A stretch of 64,000 nt of DNA from the NCBI GenBank assembly GCA_964369665.1, contig CAYJFS010000002.1, positions 124,001 to 188,000 of the forward strand. Direction: 5' to 3'. The DNA is from Bilophila sp964369665 (GTDB lineage: Bacteria > Desulfobacterota > Desulfovibrionia > Desulfovibrionales > Desulfovibrionaceae). The notes under the pieces are model-generated. The model was not told the origin of the DNA. It saw nothing but the letters and a program-made list of their open reading frames with translations, and did no database searches. This document shows, piece by piece, positions 1 to 10,465 of the stretch. The stretch's first letter is position 1, and each line of letters begins with the position of its first letter. Position numbers and translations under genes: made by a program.

Positions 1-782
1 CATGCATATATATGAAGTTTTCTAAATGTTTATTTTGGAAAACAGCAATAGTAGATTTTTTTAAAAGTATAGACAAATTTTTTGTGTTTTTTAGTAAATC
101 TAAATTAATTAAGAGTGTATAAAAGACTTTTTTAATTTTATATATTTTTTAAACTAAACTTTTATTATTTTACTAGGGTCTTTTTATTGTTGCAATGCTT
201 TTATTCTTTGTCAAATATATGTTTAATATTTATGTTTGTTAACCTACTTTTATAAAATTTTTTTTGTAGAGTGATTTTTATAGTAAAATAGTTTTTTATG
301 ATTAAAAGACATGACGATGTTTAATAATATAGTAAATAATGAGCACTAGAAAAAGCAATCATTAAATAATAAGTGATTTTTTTGGTTAGATACTAATAGT
401 GAAATATAGTTTTTATTAAAAATGTTTGGAGTATATTTTTTAGAGTGCTTAGAAGCTTTACTATATTTTTATAGTAAAAAATTGATAAATTAAAAGATAT
501 GTATGTAGATTTTTTAAGTATGCTACATAATTTATATATTTAGTTGTATAATATAACCTATACATTGGGAAATATATTTAAAATAAAAGTAGGTTTTATT
601 TTTGTAATAAATAGTTTTTACAATTTAGTAGTTGGAGTGGATTGTGTTTTTGAAAAATGTGGAGCTAGTAAGTATTAGAAACAATTGTTGATAAATATAG
701 ATGTGTAGTGAATATTTAGCTATAGTAGAATAGCTAGGTTGTAGCTTTTTAATTTCATAAATTTTTTATTGAAGGTATTTAA
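1..782. other. Gene-free AT-rich stretch
   Basis: No reading frame of plausible length or composition, no tRNA and no convincing hairpin terminator is visible on either strand. The base composition is extremely AT-rich. The last 15 bases carry the ribosome-binding region of the sfsA gene (GAAGG eight bases before its ATG). I see nothing else supportable here. Confidence 0.6.
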
Positions 783-1571
783 ATGAAAGAGCCACATCTT
801 TATTTTCCTAAAGATTGTGTTGTTGGACGCTTTGTAGAACGATATAAACGATTTTTTGTTGTAGCTCTTATAAATGGTGAAGCTGTGCATGTCCATACAA
901 ATAATACAGGTTCTATGTTAGGATTATTGCGTCCAGGATCACCTGTGTTACTTTCACCAGCAAAGGGTCAAAAACGTAAGCTTGCCTGGACATTAGAGCT
1001 TATTTGGACAGGTGGTAAGTATCCATATGAGGAAGAGTTAAATACATTTCCAACATTGGTTGGAGGTAGAACACCTTTTCATTGGGGACAAGGCTTTTGG
1101 GTTGGTGTGAACACCTCTATTCCAAATAAAATTTTTGAGAAAGCTTTTTATGATGGTTTGTTTCCTTGGGCAGAAGGTTATTCTATTTACAGAAGAGAGG
1201 TAAAAAAGGGTACAAGTCGACTGGATGCATGTTTAGAAGGAGAAGGTCTTCCACCGTTATGGGTTGAATGTAAAAATGTAACTCTTGTAGAGGATAATAT
1301 AGCAATATTTCCAGATGCTGTTTCAGAAAGAGGTGTAAAGCATTTACTTGAATTAAAGTCTATAGTTAAGAATGGTGAGCGTGCAGCAATGTTTTACTGT
1401 GTCCAGAGAGCTGATGGAGTATGTTTTGGTCCAGCAGATGTTGTTGATCATTTATATGCACAAATTTTTTGGAGTGTTCAAAAGTGTGGTGTTGAAATGT
1501 ATCCTTATAGAATAAATATTACAACTAAAGGGCTTTGTTTAGGGGAGAGGTTGGATTTGTTTATAGAGTAG
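783..1571 (+). CDS. sfsA: SfsA family protein (sugar fermentation stimulation protein homolog)
   Basis: The 262-residue product has the SfsA family layout: an N-terminal OB-like part with HTNNTGSMLGLLRPG (about residues 38-52), then a PD-(D/E)xK nuclease-like C-terminal half with VGVNTSIPN, GTSRLDACLEG, LWVECKNVTLVE and FPDAVSERG. The D...E-x-K residues of the nuclease-like core are retained (SRLDACLEG, VECKN). Family members bind DNA, and the E. coli protein was named for an effect on maltose metabolism; the actual role is unsettled. The ATG has GAAGG eight bases upstream. It is a lone rightward gene, convergent with lptG across a 35-base gap. Confidence 0.9.
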   Translation: MKEPHLYFPKDCVVGRFVERYKRFFVVALINGEAVHVHTNNTGSMLGLLRPGSPVLLSPAKGQKRKLAWTLELIWTGGKYPYEEELNTFPTLVGGRTPFHWGQGFWVGVNTSIPNKIFEKAFYDGLFPWAEGYSIYRREVKKGTSRLDACLEGEGLPPLWVECKNVTLVEDNIAIFPDAVSERGVKHLLELKSIVKNGERAAMFYCVQRADGVCFGPADVVDHLYAQIFWSVQKCGVEMYPYRINITTKGLCLGERLDLFIE

Positions 1572-1606
1572 TATTGTTAGGAAGGTTATTTGACTTTAAG
1601 AAAGAG

Positions 1607-2710
1607 TTATTTTTTAAATGTTTGCAATGTAAAATAGTCCTTTATATTAGAGTTAAGAAGAAATTTTTTCCATATAGCAATAAGTAAAAATATTCCGTTA
1701 GCCATCCAGGCTCCAAGCATAGGTGGAAGGATACCTTTTTCTGCTAATGAAATACCTAGGATATATACAGAATAATAGATAAATGTATAAATAAGTCCAA
1801 TGGGTATAGCAAGATAGATATTATTTTTCCATGTTGTGATCGTTGTTGCAAGTATAACCATAATAATAAGAGAAAATGCATATGCAGGTCTTGCATATAG
1901 GTTTGTTTTTAATACTTCTACATTAGAGCCAGACAGCTCAAGTTCTTTAATTGTTTTAAAGAGTTCCCAAATAGGAAGTTGGCGAGGAGAATCTTTAGTA
2001 TGAATAATACGTAAAGCTTCTGTTGATTGTTTAAAAGGAAGTGTAAGTGTTGAGAATGATTCTTTTGTATACAAATTAGGTATTGATATAGAAACGTCAT
2101 AAAGATTCCATTCATGTTCTTGTATCGAAAATGACATAGCCCAGATAATTTTAAGAATATTTAAACCTTTTTCATCAAGAAGATATGCTGTAAAGCCTTT
2201 GCCTGTATTATTAGCTTTTAATTCATCTATAGAGATAACCCAATCATCTTCTGTAAACCATATATTATATATAGTAATTTTGGATAGATTTTTTTTCCTG
2301 ACACTTTCTTGCCAGATTTTAAGAGATTCTCTATTGCCAAGAACACCTAAATATTCAGAAAATAAAATTTGTGTAGTTCCCCAGAACAGAGCACAAATAA
2401 AGAGTAGTTTTGTAATATTTGATGGAGAGATTCCACTAGACTGAAGAGCAATAAGCTCTTTATTTTTTGTCATTAGGCATAACTGTATAATTGTAGAGAT
2501 TAAAAAGATAACTGGTAAAATTTGTGAGATAATAAGTGGTGTTTTTACAAAAAAGTATATAAGAATTTCTTTTATGCTAACATTTGCTGCAATAAAATTT
2601 TCTAGTCTTTCAAATAAGTCTGTTAAGAGATACAAACAAATGCCAACAGTTAATGTTAGGAGTAAAATTTTGGTATGGTTTTTTATAATATAATATTGGA
2701 GTACTTTCAT
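1607..2710 (-). CDS. lptG: LPS export permease LptG (YjgQ family)
   Basis: The 367-residue protein has the YjgP/YjgQ permease arrangement: an N-terminal transmembrane segment after MKVLQYYIIKNHTKILLL, two further early segments, a soluble periplasmic beta-rich region (about residues 130-250), and three C-terminal transmembrane segments. LptF and LptG are the membrane subunits of the LptB2FG ABC transporter, which extracts LPS from the inner membrane for transfer to LptC/LptA. The start overlaps the lptF stop by four bases (ATGA type), so the two are translationally coupled. The assignment as LptG rather than LptF rests on its second position in the pair. LptB is not in this window. Confidence 0.85.
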   Translation of the reverse strand: MKVLQYYIIKNHTKILLLTLTVGICLYLLTDLFERLENFIAANVSIKEILIYFFVKTPLIISQILPVIFLISTIIQLCLMTKNKELIALQSSGISPSNITKLLFICALFWGTTQILFSEYLGVLGNRESLKIWQESVRKKNLSKITIYNIWFTEDDWVISIDELKANNTGKGFTAYLLDEKGLNILKIIWAMSFSIQEHEWNLYDVSISIPNLYTKESFSTLTLPFKQSTEALRIIHTKDSPRQLPIWELFKTIKELELSGSNVEVLKTNLYARPAYAFSLIIMVILATTITTWKNNIYLAIPIGLIYTFIYYSVYILGISLAEKGILPPMLGAWMANGIFLLIAIWKKFLLNSNIKDYFTLQTFKK

Positions 2711-3870
2711 TCAGAAACCTTTTTGAGTCGGCGTCTTGTCCATTGCATAAGATACAAAATATGTGGTGTTCTTTCATGTGCAGTAAGATATATTCCATAC
2801 ATTCCAACCAATAAAAATAGTATATTAGGTACCCATAGTCCAATGGAAGGAGGTATAGTCCCTGTCTCACTCATACTAAATCCAAGAGACATTAAACTAT
2901 AATATATGAAAAACATAACAAGAGCTAAAATAAATCCTGATTGTCGATGAATGCCTTCAAATACTACAGCAAGAGGAAGAGCAAATACTGTAAGTGCTAA
3001 GCAGGCCATAGGATATGCCCAACGTTTATGGATTTCTACATTGATTTTTCTTTGGTAGTAAGGGGTATTGTCTTTTGTTGTATTACGTTCAATGAGGAGT
3101 TCTTTCCAAGGCATTTCTCTAGGGGGAATATCACCAAGGCTGAAGCTTTTAAATAATGCCTCAACAGGGAGTTGAACCATATATTCATCAAATATAAGAA
3201 ATGTAGTTTCTGTAGTATTGATAGTGTATATTTTTCCATTTGTTAACTTGAAGATAAGGTCACCTTTTTTAGGGTTTGTTTCTAATATTCCTTTAGGAGC
3301 AAGAATAATAAGGTTTTGATTTTCTCGTGATTGATCACCTACAATAACTTGTTTAAGTTCACCAGTAATAGGGTCTATTTGTTTAGCAAAAATTGTAATT
3401 TTAGGGAAATGAGTATTAAATATACCTGGAGTTAATGAAATCTTTGTTTTTGTTTGAGCATATTCAATTAATGTTGTGCGAAAAAGATCCATGCCCCACG
3501 CCAGTCCAAATAGAGATATATACGTAGTTAATAGTAAGCATAAGATGCTAAAGGTAATTGGTGCTGGGAGTAGTTGATAGATACTAATACCTCCAGCTCT
3601 TAAGGCAATGAGTTCTTTGTCAGTACTCATTCTAAGAAAAGTAAGGAAAACACTAAGCATACAGCCTATAGGTATTGTTAGCATGAGGAGTATAGGAATC
3701 ATACAGCTCATAAGTAAAATAGTATCTAGTGGACCTAGTTCAAGTCCAATAAAAATATTCCTCATTTGTACAGCACGACTGATGATTATAATCAGTAAGA
3801 GGACAGTTACAGAAATAAGAAATAGTTTAATAATTTCTAAAAAAATTTTTCGTTGGATAAGGGCATACAT
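2707..3870 (-). CDS. lptF: LPS export permease LptF (YjgP family)
   Basis: This 387-residue YjgP/YjgQ family permease has the same membrane topology as its downstream partner: three N-terminal helices, a periplasmic jellyroll-like region, and three C-terminal helices (RWAYPMACLALTVFALPLAV and following). The stretch STDKELIALRAGGISIYQ matches the conserved cytoplasmic loop seen in LptF/LptG, thought to contact LptB. It is the third gene of a leftward operon (MBL hydrolase, 66-aa protein, lptF, lptG) with gaps of only a few bases. With LptG it forms the membrane core of the LPS exporter. Confidence 0.87.
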   Translation of the reverse strand: MYALIQRKIFLEIIKLFLISVTVLLLIIIISRAVQMRNIFIGLELGPLDTILLMSCMIPILLMLTIPIGCMLSVFLTFLRMSTDKELIALRAGGISIYQLLPAPITFSILCLLLTTYISLFGLAWGMDLFRTTLIEYAQTKTKISLTPGIFNTHFPKITIFAKQIDPITGELKQVIVGDQSRENQNLIILAPKGILETNPKKGDLIFKLTNGKIYTINTTETTFLIFDEYMVQLPVEALFKSFSLGDIPPREMPWKELLIERNTTKDNTPYYQRKINVEIHKRWAYPMACLALTVFALPLAVVFEGIHRQSGFILALVMFFIYYSLMSLGFSMSETGTIPPSIGLWVPNILFLLVGMYGIYLTAHERTPHILYLMQWTRRRLKKVSE

Positions 3871-3876
3871 AAATTA

Positions 3877-4077
3877 TTATGAATTTTTTATAGGAAGGTT
3901 AGTTGTCTTTTCTGTAAATATTTTCATAAGTTGGAGTGAATCAAGAGGTGTAAGATTAAAGCGCATGCCTACTTCATCAATAAGTTTTGTAATAGAGGTA
4001 TTGGGTTGGTTTATATATAACTCCGTAAGAAAAAGAAGAGCTTTTTGTAAAAGCTGGTCATGATTTATAAGTGACAT
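3877..4077 (-). CDS. Small conserved-looking protein of unknown function
   Basis: A 66-residue soluble protein with no signal peptide or membrane helix, predicted mostly helical (LLQKALLFLTELYINQ, SITKLIDEVGMRFNL). I do not recognise a domain. It sits between the MBL hydrolase stop (three-base gap) and the lptF start (six-base gap), on the same strand, which is the main reason to believe it is real. No good Shine-Dalgarno is visible before the ATG, so translation probably depends on coupling to the upstream gene. Context suggests nothing specific beyond cotranscription with lptFG. Confidence 0.6.
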   Translation of the reverse strand: MSLINHDQLLQKALLFLTELYINQPNTSITKLIDEVGMRFNLTPLDSLQLMKIFTEKTTNLPIKNS

Positions 4078-4080
4078 AGG

Positions 4081-4773
4081 TTAAAGGATATAAGAAGTAT
4101 TAGGTTTCATAAGGATAAGTTCACAGTTGGTTGAGTTTTGCTTAATGATATGTTCAAATGTTTTTGTGTCAGGCTCAAGCTGTGGGAATGTGCCCCAATG
4201 CATGGGAATTACTGCTTTGCAGTTAAGCATTTTTACGGCATGTGCAGCTTGATAAGCATCCATTGTGAAGAAACCTCCAATAGGTAATAATGCTAAGTCT
4301 AGAGGATAGAGTTCCCCAAGGGTTTTCATTGTATGGAAAATACCAGTATCACCTGCATGGTAAAAAGTAAAACCATTGGGCATAGATACTATATAGCCTG
4401 CTGGTGCACCTGAGTATGTAGTGTGAAAAGCTTGAGTCATAGTTATACATATACCTTTTTTTTCAACAGTGCCTCCAATGTTAAGGCTAATAGATCCAAT
4501 AATAAGCTCTGGTGGCATGCCCTTTTTAATTAATGTATCTGCTGTTCCAACAATACATCCACATAAAGCACCTGTAGATTTACAGATAGAGATAACATCT
4601 CCTGCATGATCTTCATGATCATGGGTTATTAAGACTATGTCTGGTGGATTAATGGCATCCCAGGAAGTTTTACAGGTGGGATTATTTGTAAAAAATGGAT
4701 CAATAAGAATAGAAACATCATTAGTAGAAATTTGAAAATTTGAATGACCATGCCAGGTGATGTATGTTTTCAA
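4081..4773 (-). CDS. Metallo-beta-lactamase-fold hydrolase, UPF0173 type
   Basis: The protein has the MBL-fold metal motifs in order: TWHGHSNF at the N-terminus, THDHEDHAGD (the HxHxDH site), YHAGDTGIF, and PMHWGTFPQ near the C-terminus, the UPF0173 (YtkL-like) pattern of metal-dependent hydrolases. The substrate is unknown. I chose the TTG at 4773 as start: GGAGGAG lies four bases upstream and the family normally begins just before this WxGHS motif. A longer frame reaches 4857, but its extra 28 residues do not match the family. It is the first gene of the lptFG operon. Confidence 0.85.
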   Translation of the reverse strand: MKTYITWHGHSNFQISTNDVSILIDPFFTNNPTCKTSWDAINPPDIVLITHDHEDHAGDVISICKSTGALCGCIVGTADTLIKKGMPPELIIGSISLNIGGTVEKKGICITMTQAFHTTYSGAPAGYIVSMPNGFTFYHAGDTGIFHTMKTLGELYPLDLALLPIGGFFTMDAYQAAHAVKMLNCKAVIPMHWGTFPQLEPDTKTFEHIIKQNSTNCELILMKPNTSYIL

Positions 4774-4879
4774 ATAGCTCCTCCAACTGTTTCTATATAA
4801 ACTTAAAATTTTTATTATATATTGCTTTTGTATACAGCTTGACAGAGTAAAGAACAATAGCTAGGTTGCGTTTATCTAT

Positions 4880-4956
4880 GCGCCCGTAGCTCAGTTGGAT
4901 AGAGCAGTAGCCTCCGGAGCTAAAGGCCACAAGTTCAAATCTTGTCGGGCGCGCCA
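4880..4956 (+). tRNA. tRNA-Arg (anticodon CCG)
   Basis: A 77-base cloverleaf: acceptor GCGCCCG pairs with CGGGCGC, D-stem GCTC/GAGC, anticodon loop CTCCGGA giving anticodon CCG, T-stem ACAAG/CTTGT with loop TTCAAAT, discriminator G and encoded CCA. The anticodon stem has a G-A mismatch at its outer pair (27-43). The CCG anticodon reads CGG, which should be rare in so AT-rich a genome. It is an isolated tRNA between two leftward genes. Confidence 0.95.
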
Positions 4957-5087
4957 GTTTTATTATACTTTCAGTATGTCTTTATAAGCCTTTATTAAAG
5001 AGGTTTAATACATTCTTTTTTAGAAATCATATCTTTCAAAAAATAGTAGAGGTGTTTTTAGAAAAAGTAGTCTATGCTTTAGGATTT

Positions 5088-5852
5088 TTAGTTTTTATTT
5101 ATAAAAATTTTTTGTTCTAGAGTAATTGTTTTGGGAAATAAAATATTGTTTTCTATATGAATATGCCTGTGAAAATCTAGTTCTAGTTCTTGTAATCCTT
5201 TAAATAAGGCTTGAAATGATTCACAGGTATTTTCAGGTGTAGTATAGTTATTGGTAATAGCATGTAGTTGCCCTAGTGCCTTACCTGTTTCTTCATGTTC
5301 ATGATGCATTTGATGAATTGGGTGCTGTACTGTTCCACAGTGCATAGGTGGTACTGTACTATTTTTTTTCATACCTTTTTCCATTTGTTTAATATATGGG
5401 AACAAAATTTGTTCTTCTTTTTTAAGGTGTTCTTCTACTTCTGAATTTAGCTCAAAGAATACCTTTTGTGCTGATTGAATCATTGTACCATGGTGTTTGT
5501 TATGTACATGTAAGATTTTTTCAAAAAATTGGGTAAGCAGAGGTAGTTGGTTTCTTACATAAGTATGATGTGTACTTTCAATGTAGTCAACAAGTTCTGT
5601 TAAACTAAGGTTTGAGAGAGCATCTAATTTAGAGTTATTATTTGTATTTTTTATAGTTTTTTCAATGATGGAAATAACCTTTTTTAAGCCAAGGTTTGAT
5701 TTTTCTATAGCCTCTAATAAATTATTTTTTCCATTACAGCAGTAATCCATATTAAGAGATTCAAATACATTAATAAGTTCAGGGTGATGTGTTGCTAGCT
5801 CACCAATACTTTTGCTTGCAAGATCTTTTTTTTTATTATGTTTTTTTTTCAT
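5088..5852 (-). CDS. Iron-sulfur cluster repair di-iron protein (Ric/ScdA/YtfE family)
   Basis: The N-terminus carries the ScdA_N domain (SIGELATHHPELINVFESLN followed by MDYCCNGKN, residues about 15-45 of the 254), then a hemerythrin-like four-helix bundle with repeated His/Glu ligand positions (ESTHHTYVRNQL, HVHNKHHG, HLKKEEQILFPYI, HQMHHEHEETG, DFHRHIHIENNILFP). Family members repair Fe-S clusters damaged by nitric oxide or peroxide using a non-heme di-iron site in the cytoplasm. I start at the ATG at 5852, with AAGG about six bases upstream; a TTG extension to 5915 adds 21 residues unlike the family. The bundle is longer than in E. coli YtfE, with a Met/His insertion (MEKGMKKN...MHCGTV). 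Confidence 0.87.
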   Translation of the reverse strand: MKKKHNKKKDLASKSIGELATHHPELINVFESLNMDYCCNGKNNLLEAIEKSNLGLKKVISIIEKTIKNTNNNSKLDALSNLSLTELVDYIESTHHTYVRNQLPLLTQFFEKILHVHNKHHGTMIQSAQKVFFELNSEVEEHLKKEEQILFPYIKQMEKGMKKNSTVPPMHCGTVQHPIHQMHHEHEETGKALGQLHAITNNYTTPENTCESFQALFKGLQELELDFHRHIHIENNILFPKTITLEQKIFINKN

Positions 5853-6480
5853 AATGAACCTTTTGTATTTTTGTTTAGGATAAGAATATGTCACTAAATA
5901 GTAATTAAGAAACAAACTTTATGAATATTTATATAACATGTTAAATCTTGACAGTGGCTTTATTAAGTAAAATTTATATATCATATAGCTATATATGTTT
6001 TTTAAAGATAAAATATATACGCCTATGAAATATGTATGCTTATGTATATAAATTAAATTTTTTTAGCATACTGTTCTCATTAGGATAAACAAGATTAAAT
6101 ATTTCTATATTAGAAATAAATAGTACATTTTATATTATTTATACAGTTTATAAAATAGATATTGTAAATTTGTAAACAACTTTTTGTATGTGAGTATTAC
6201 ATAATTTTTATTATAGAAGTGTTAGTTAGCGTGTTTAGTTTTTTCTAAGAGGATTTATATAGAGGTTTTTTACTGATGAAGTGGAAATAGTCATATAAAA
6301 TAAGCTTGTATATGTTTGTGGTTGAAGAATATATGATTTTTAAAATGTGTTGTTATAGAGAGTATTGTTATATAATTTCTTATAGCAAGAAGAATATTTT
6401 TATTTTTAACTATAAATTTTGTTTTTTATAGAGAAATTCTATAGTTTTTGTTTATTATTTGTGCTTACCTTAATACTTGT
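5853..6480. other. Gene-free AT-rich stretch
   Basis: About 630 bases between the Ric-type gene and the end of selB. It must contain the promoter of the leftward Ric gene in its left part. I found no supportable reading frame, RNA cloverleaf, or clear terminator hairpin for the neighbouring genes. Confidence 0.55.
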
Positions 6481-8400
6481 TTATGAGCGTTTTCTTAACT
6501 GACGCTTATCACCTACTCGGATAGTAAGACATTCTTTATCAAAAAATTCTAATAGCGGTATTGCATACTTTCTTGAAATATCCCCACAAAGATTTTTAAA
6601 AGATATGAGATCAAGCTCATTATTTGATGTAAACCAATGAAGAATAGTTTTTTTAAGTTCATCAAGTGCTTGTGCTGAGTAATAAAGATTATCCTTCACT
6701 TTAATAAGCAATTTTTTATCTATAAGTAGATGCATGATAGGTTTTGCAAGACTAAGTTGAATACCATATGCTTCAAGCTCATTAAAGGTTGGTGGTGTAT
6801 ACAGTGCTTTTATATATATATTGAGAATAGTATCGTGTAAGCTTTGTTGCTCATGACCAAGAAGAACTTGGTGAGAATTAAGGCGAATATATTCCTCTGT
6901 AGCTATAAAAATGTCTTCATTACACAGAGTATCAATTATATACTGTATAAGTTTTATTGGTACATCTTTATACCAATTTTGAGTTGTGCTAGAAAGAATA
7001 GATCGTGTTATACCTTGTTTAAGTGGCTCTTTTTTATGAAAAGTTTCTACAGTAGCTATACATGCTGCTTTTAACTGCTCAAACTGATCAAAAGTAATGT
7101 ATGCATTTAACTCTTTATCAAAGCAAATAATAGTATGCTTTTTTTCAAGCTTTGTAAGAATAGATGTAAGTGTATGTGTATGAAGGTTTGTTAGTGCCAA
7201 AAGTTGAGCTTGTGATGTACTATGTTTTGCAAGCATAATTTGCGTTAAAACAAGATGTTCTTCTTGCATAGAAGGTAGTGCACATAATTTTTTGATATCA
7301 TGTACAGTATTTGTATAATTTTTTTGGAAGATAAGAGGGTTAAGAAGTATGCCTCCTGCAATAGTTTTTAGAGGAGAAAAATTTCGTATAATACAGTAAT
7401 CATTGAAAATACCAGTCAATGGTTTATTGAAATTAACTTCACATATACTTGTTTCACCAGGCTGTAGTGATTTTTTATCTAAAAAGTATAGTTGAGCATA
7501 GGTTTCTTGTGTTCCATGATAAAAAAGTACTTCTGCTCGATTTTTTATAGGTTTAGGTGATGAGTGAAGGCAAGTTAAAGATATGAGCCAACGTTGAGAT
7601 GGGAATAGGGTTTTGGGTAGAGCTAGAACATGGCCTCGTTCAACGTCAGAAAGATTGATGTTGTGAAGATTGATAGCTGCACGCTGTCCTGTAGTTACAT
7701 TTTGTATAGTTTGTCCATGATTTTGGATAGTTCTTACTCTTGTTATTTTTTTTGATGGTAGTAGCTCTACTTCTGTTCCTACAGAAATAGAACCTGAGGC
7801 AATAGTCCCTGTAACAACAGTTCCATAACCTTTCATTGTAAAGGCTCTATCAATAGGCATTCGGAATAGATCTGTTTTATTTTGTAGGGTAAGTTCTTTT
7901 GTTTGATCATCAAGGTATGCTTTTAATTGTAGAAGTCCTTCACCTGTTTTGTTAGAAACAGGAAACATTGGTGCATTGGAAAGGAAAGTGTCTTTAAGGT
8001 AGAGTTTAATATCTTCTTTTGCAAGTTCTAACCATTCAGAATCGACTAAATCAGTTTTTGTTATTACAATGAAACCATGTTTGATATGAAGAAGGGAGCA
8101 GATTTCTATATGTTCTTTTGTTTGAGGCATAATACCTTCATCTGCAGCAACGACAAGCATAACAGTATCAATACCAGATGCTCCAGCAACCATGTTCTTA
8201 ATAAACTTTTCATGGCCAGGGACATCTACAATACCTAGTTTTTCACCTGTAGGAAGATCATAATAAGCAAATCCAAGTTCAATGGTAATACCCCGATATT
8301 TTTCTTCATCAAGCCTATCACAATGAATACCTGTAAGCGCTTGGACAAGTGAGGTTTTTCCATGATCAATATGTCCAGCAGTTCCAAAGATAATAGCCAT
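6481..8400 (-). CDS. selB: Selenocysteine-specific elongation factor SelB
   Basis: At 639 residues this matches full-length SelB. The GTPase domain opens with GTAGHIDHGKTS (residues 6-17), followed by DVPGHEKF (59-66) and TKTD (about 114), then EF-Tu-like domains II and III. The long C-terminal region of winged-helix repeats, which in SelB binds the SECIS hairpin of selenoprotein mRNAs, runs from about residue 380 and ends in HWFTSNNELDLISFKNLCGD and ISRKYAIPLLEFFD. SelB brings Sec-tRNA to in-frame UGA codons. No selA, selC or obvious selenoprotein gene lies nearby. No strong Shine-Dalgarno precedes the ATG. It is followed downstream by a separate gap, so it ends its transcript. Confidence 0.95.
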   Translation of the reverse strand: MAIIFGTAGHIDHGKTSLVQALTGIHCDRLDEEKYRGITIELGFAYYDLPTGEKLGIVDVPGHEKFIKNMVAGASGIDTVMLVVAADEGIMPQTKEHIEICSLLHIKHGFIVITKTDLVDSEWLELAKEDIKLYLKDTFLSNAPMFPVSNKTGEGLLQLKAYLDDQTKELTLQNKTDLFRMPIDRAFTMKGYGTVVTGTIASGSISVGTEVELLPSKKITRVRTIQNHGQTIQNVTTGQRAAINLHNINLSDVERGHVLALPKTLFPSQRWLISLTCLHSSPKPIKNRAEVLFYHGTQETYAQLYFLDKKSLQPGETSICEVNFNKPLTGIFNDYCIIRNFSPLKTIAGGILLNPLIFQKNYTNTVHDIKKLCALPSMQEEHLVLTQIMLAKHSTSQAQLLALTNLHTHTLTSILTKLEKKHTIICFDKELNAYITFDQFEQLKAACIATVETFHKKEPLKQGITRSILSSTTQNWYKDVPIKLIQYIIDTLCNEDIFIATEEYIRLNSHQVLLGHEQQSLHDTILNIYIKALYTPPTFNELEAYGIQLSLAKPIMHLLIDKKLLIKVKDNLYYSAQALDELKKTILHWFTSNNELDLISFKNLCGDISRKYAIPLLEFFDKECLTIRVGDKRQLRKRS

Positions 8401-8464
8401 AGTATTTTTACTTGTATGTTTTATTATAGTTTATGTGTATATATAACTATTGTTTGTAAATGGG

Positions 8465-9922
<1,458 letters not shown>

Positions 9923-9963
9923 AGGTCTAAGATTAGGTTATATTAATGTTTTTTAGAATATGT

Positions 9964-10239
9964 TTAAAGTATACATGGAACTACAAAAAAGTCCTGGTTT
10001 GTTTCAGGAGCATTTCTTAAAAGTTCTTTAGGATTTTTATATGGAATAGGTGTATCAGCTCGTAATGGCGTTGTTTTTTCTAAAGGTGTGAATAGTGGTT
10101 CAATATCAGTAGTATCAATAGTAGATAAGTTGTTTAGATAATCTAAAATGATAGTATATTGTTCTGCAATATCAGCAAAATTTTTTGTTTCTAACTTGAT
10201 CATTGATGCTAAATAAGTCAGGTGCTTCTGGGTTAGCAT
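9964..10239 (-). CDS. gatC: Aspartyl/glutamyl-tRNA amidotransferase subunit C
   Basis: A 91-residue protein with the GatC pattern: an N-terminal helix (TQKHLTYLASMIKLE), the centre YTIILDYLNNLSTIDTTDIEP, and the C-terminal tail TPLRADTPIP with a final segment ending in FFVVPCIL. GatC stabilises the GatA-GatB amidotransferase. I start at the ATG at 10239 because GGAG lies six bases upstream; a TTG at 10251 inside that ribosome site is unlikely. It is the first gene of a gatC-gatA pair. Confidence 0.93.
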   Translation of the reverse strand: MLTQKHLTYLASMIKLETKNFADIAEQYTIILDYLNNLSTIDTTDIEPLFTPLEKTTPLRADTPIPYKNPKELLRNAPETNQDFFVVPCIL

Positions 10240-10365
10240 AGTATGCTCCAAAAATTTAGATTATAATTTTTGTAAAATGTTTATTGTCTTTTATTTAGTA
10301 TGTCATGAGTGGTTATAGGAAGCAAGTTTTACTCAAAAAAATGTATAGTTTAAAGATATAAAAAA

Positions 10366-10406
10366 TAAAAAAGGATATGGTTCAATAGTTACCATATCCT
10401 TTTTTG
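10366..10406 (-). terminator. Rho-independent terminator of flagellin gene
   Basis: A near-perfect hairpin with arms AAAAAGGATATGG and CCATATCCTTTTTT around a short loop, lying about 60 bases beyond the flagellin stop codon. A-run and T-run flank both sides, so it could work in both directions, but only the leftward flagellin gene needs it. Confidence 0.85.
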
Positions 10407-10465
10407 TATAAGGAATACACTAGTCTTTTTGTTTTTTTATTCCTAAAGCCTTTTCTTTTATCAGG

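Noticed and set aside
4774..4857. 28-residue N-terminal extension of the MBL hydrolase
   Set aside because: A strong GGAGGAG sits inside it just before a TTG where the family normally begins; the extension has no family match.
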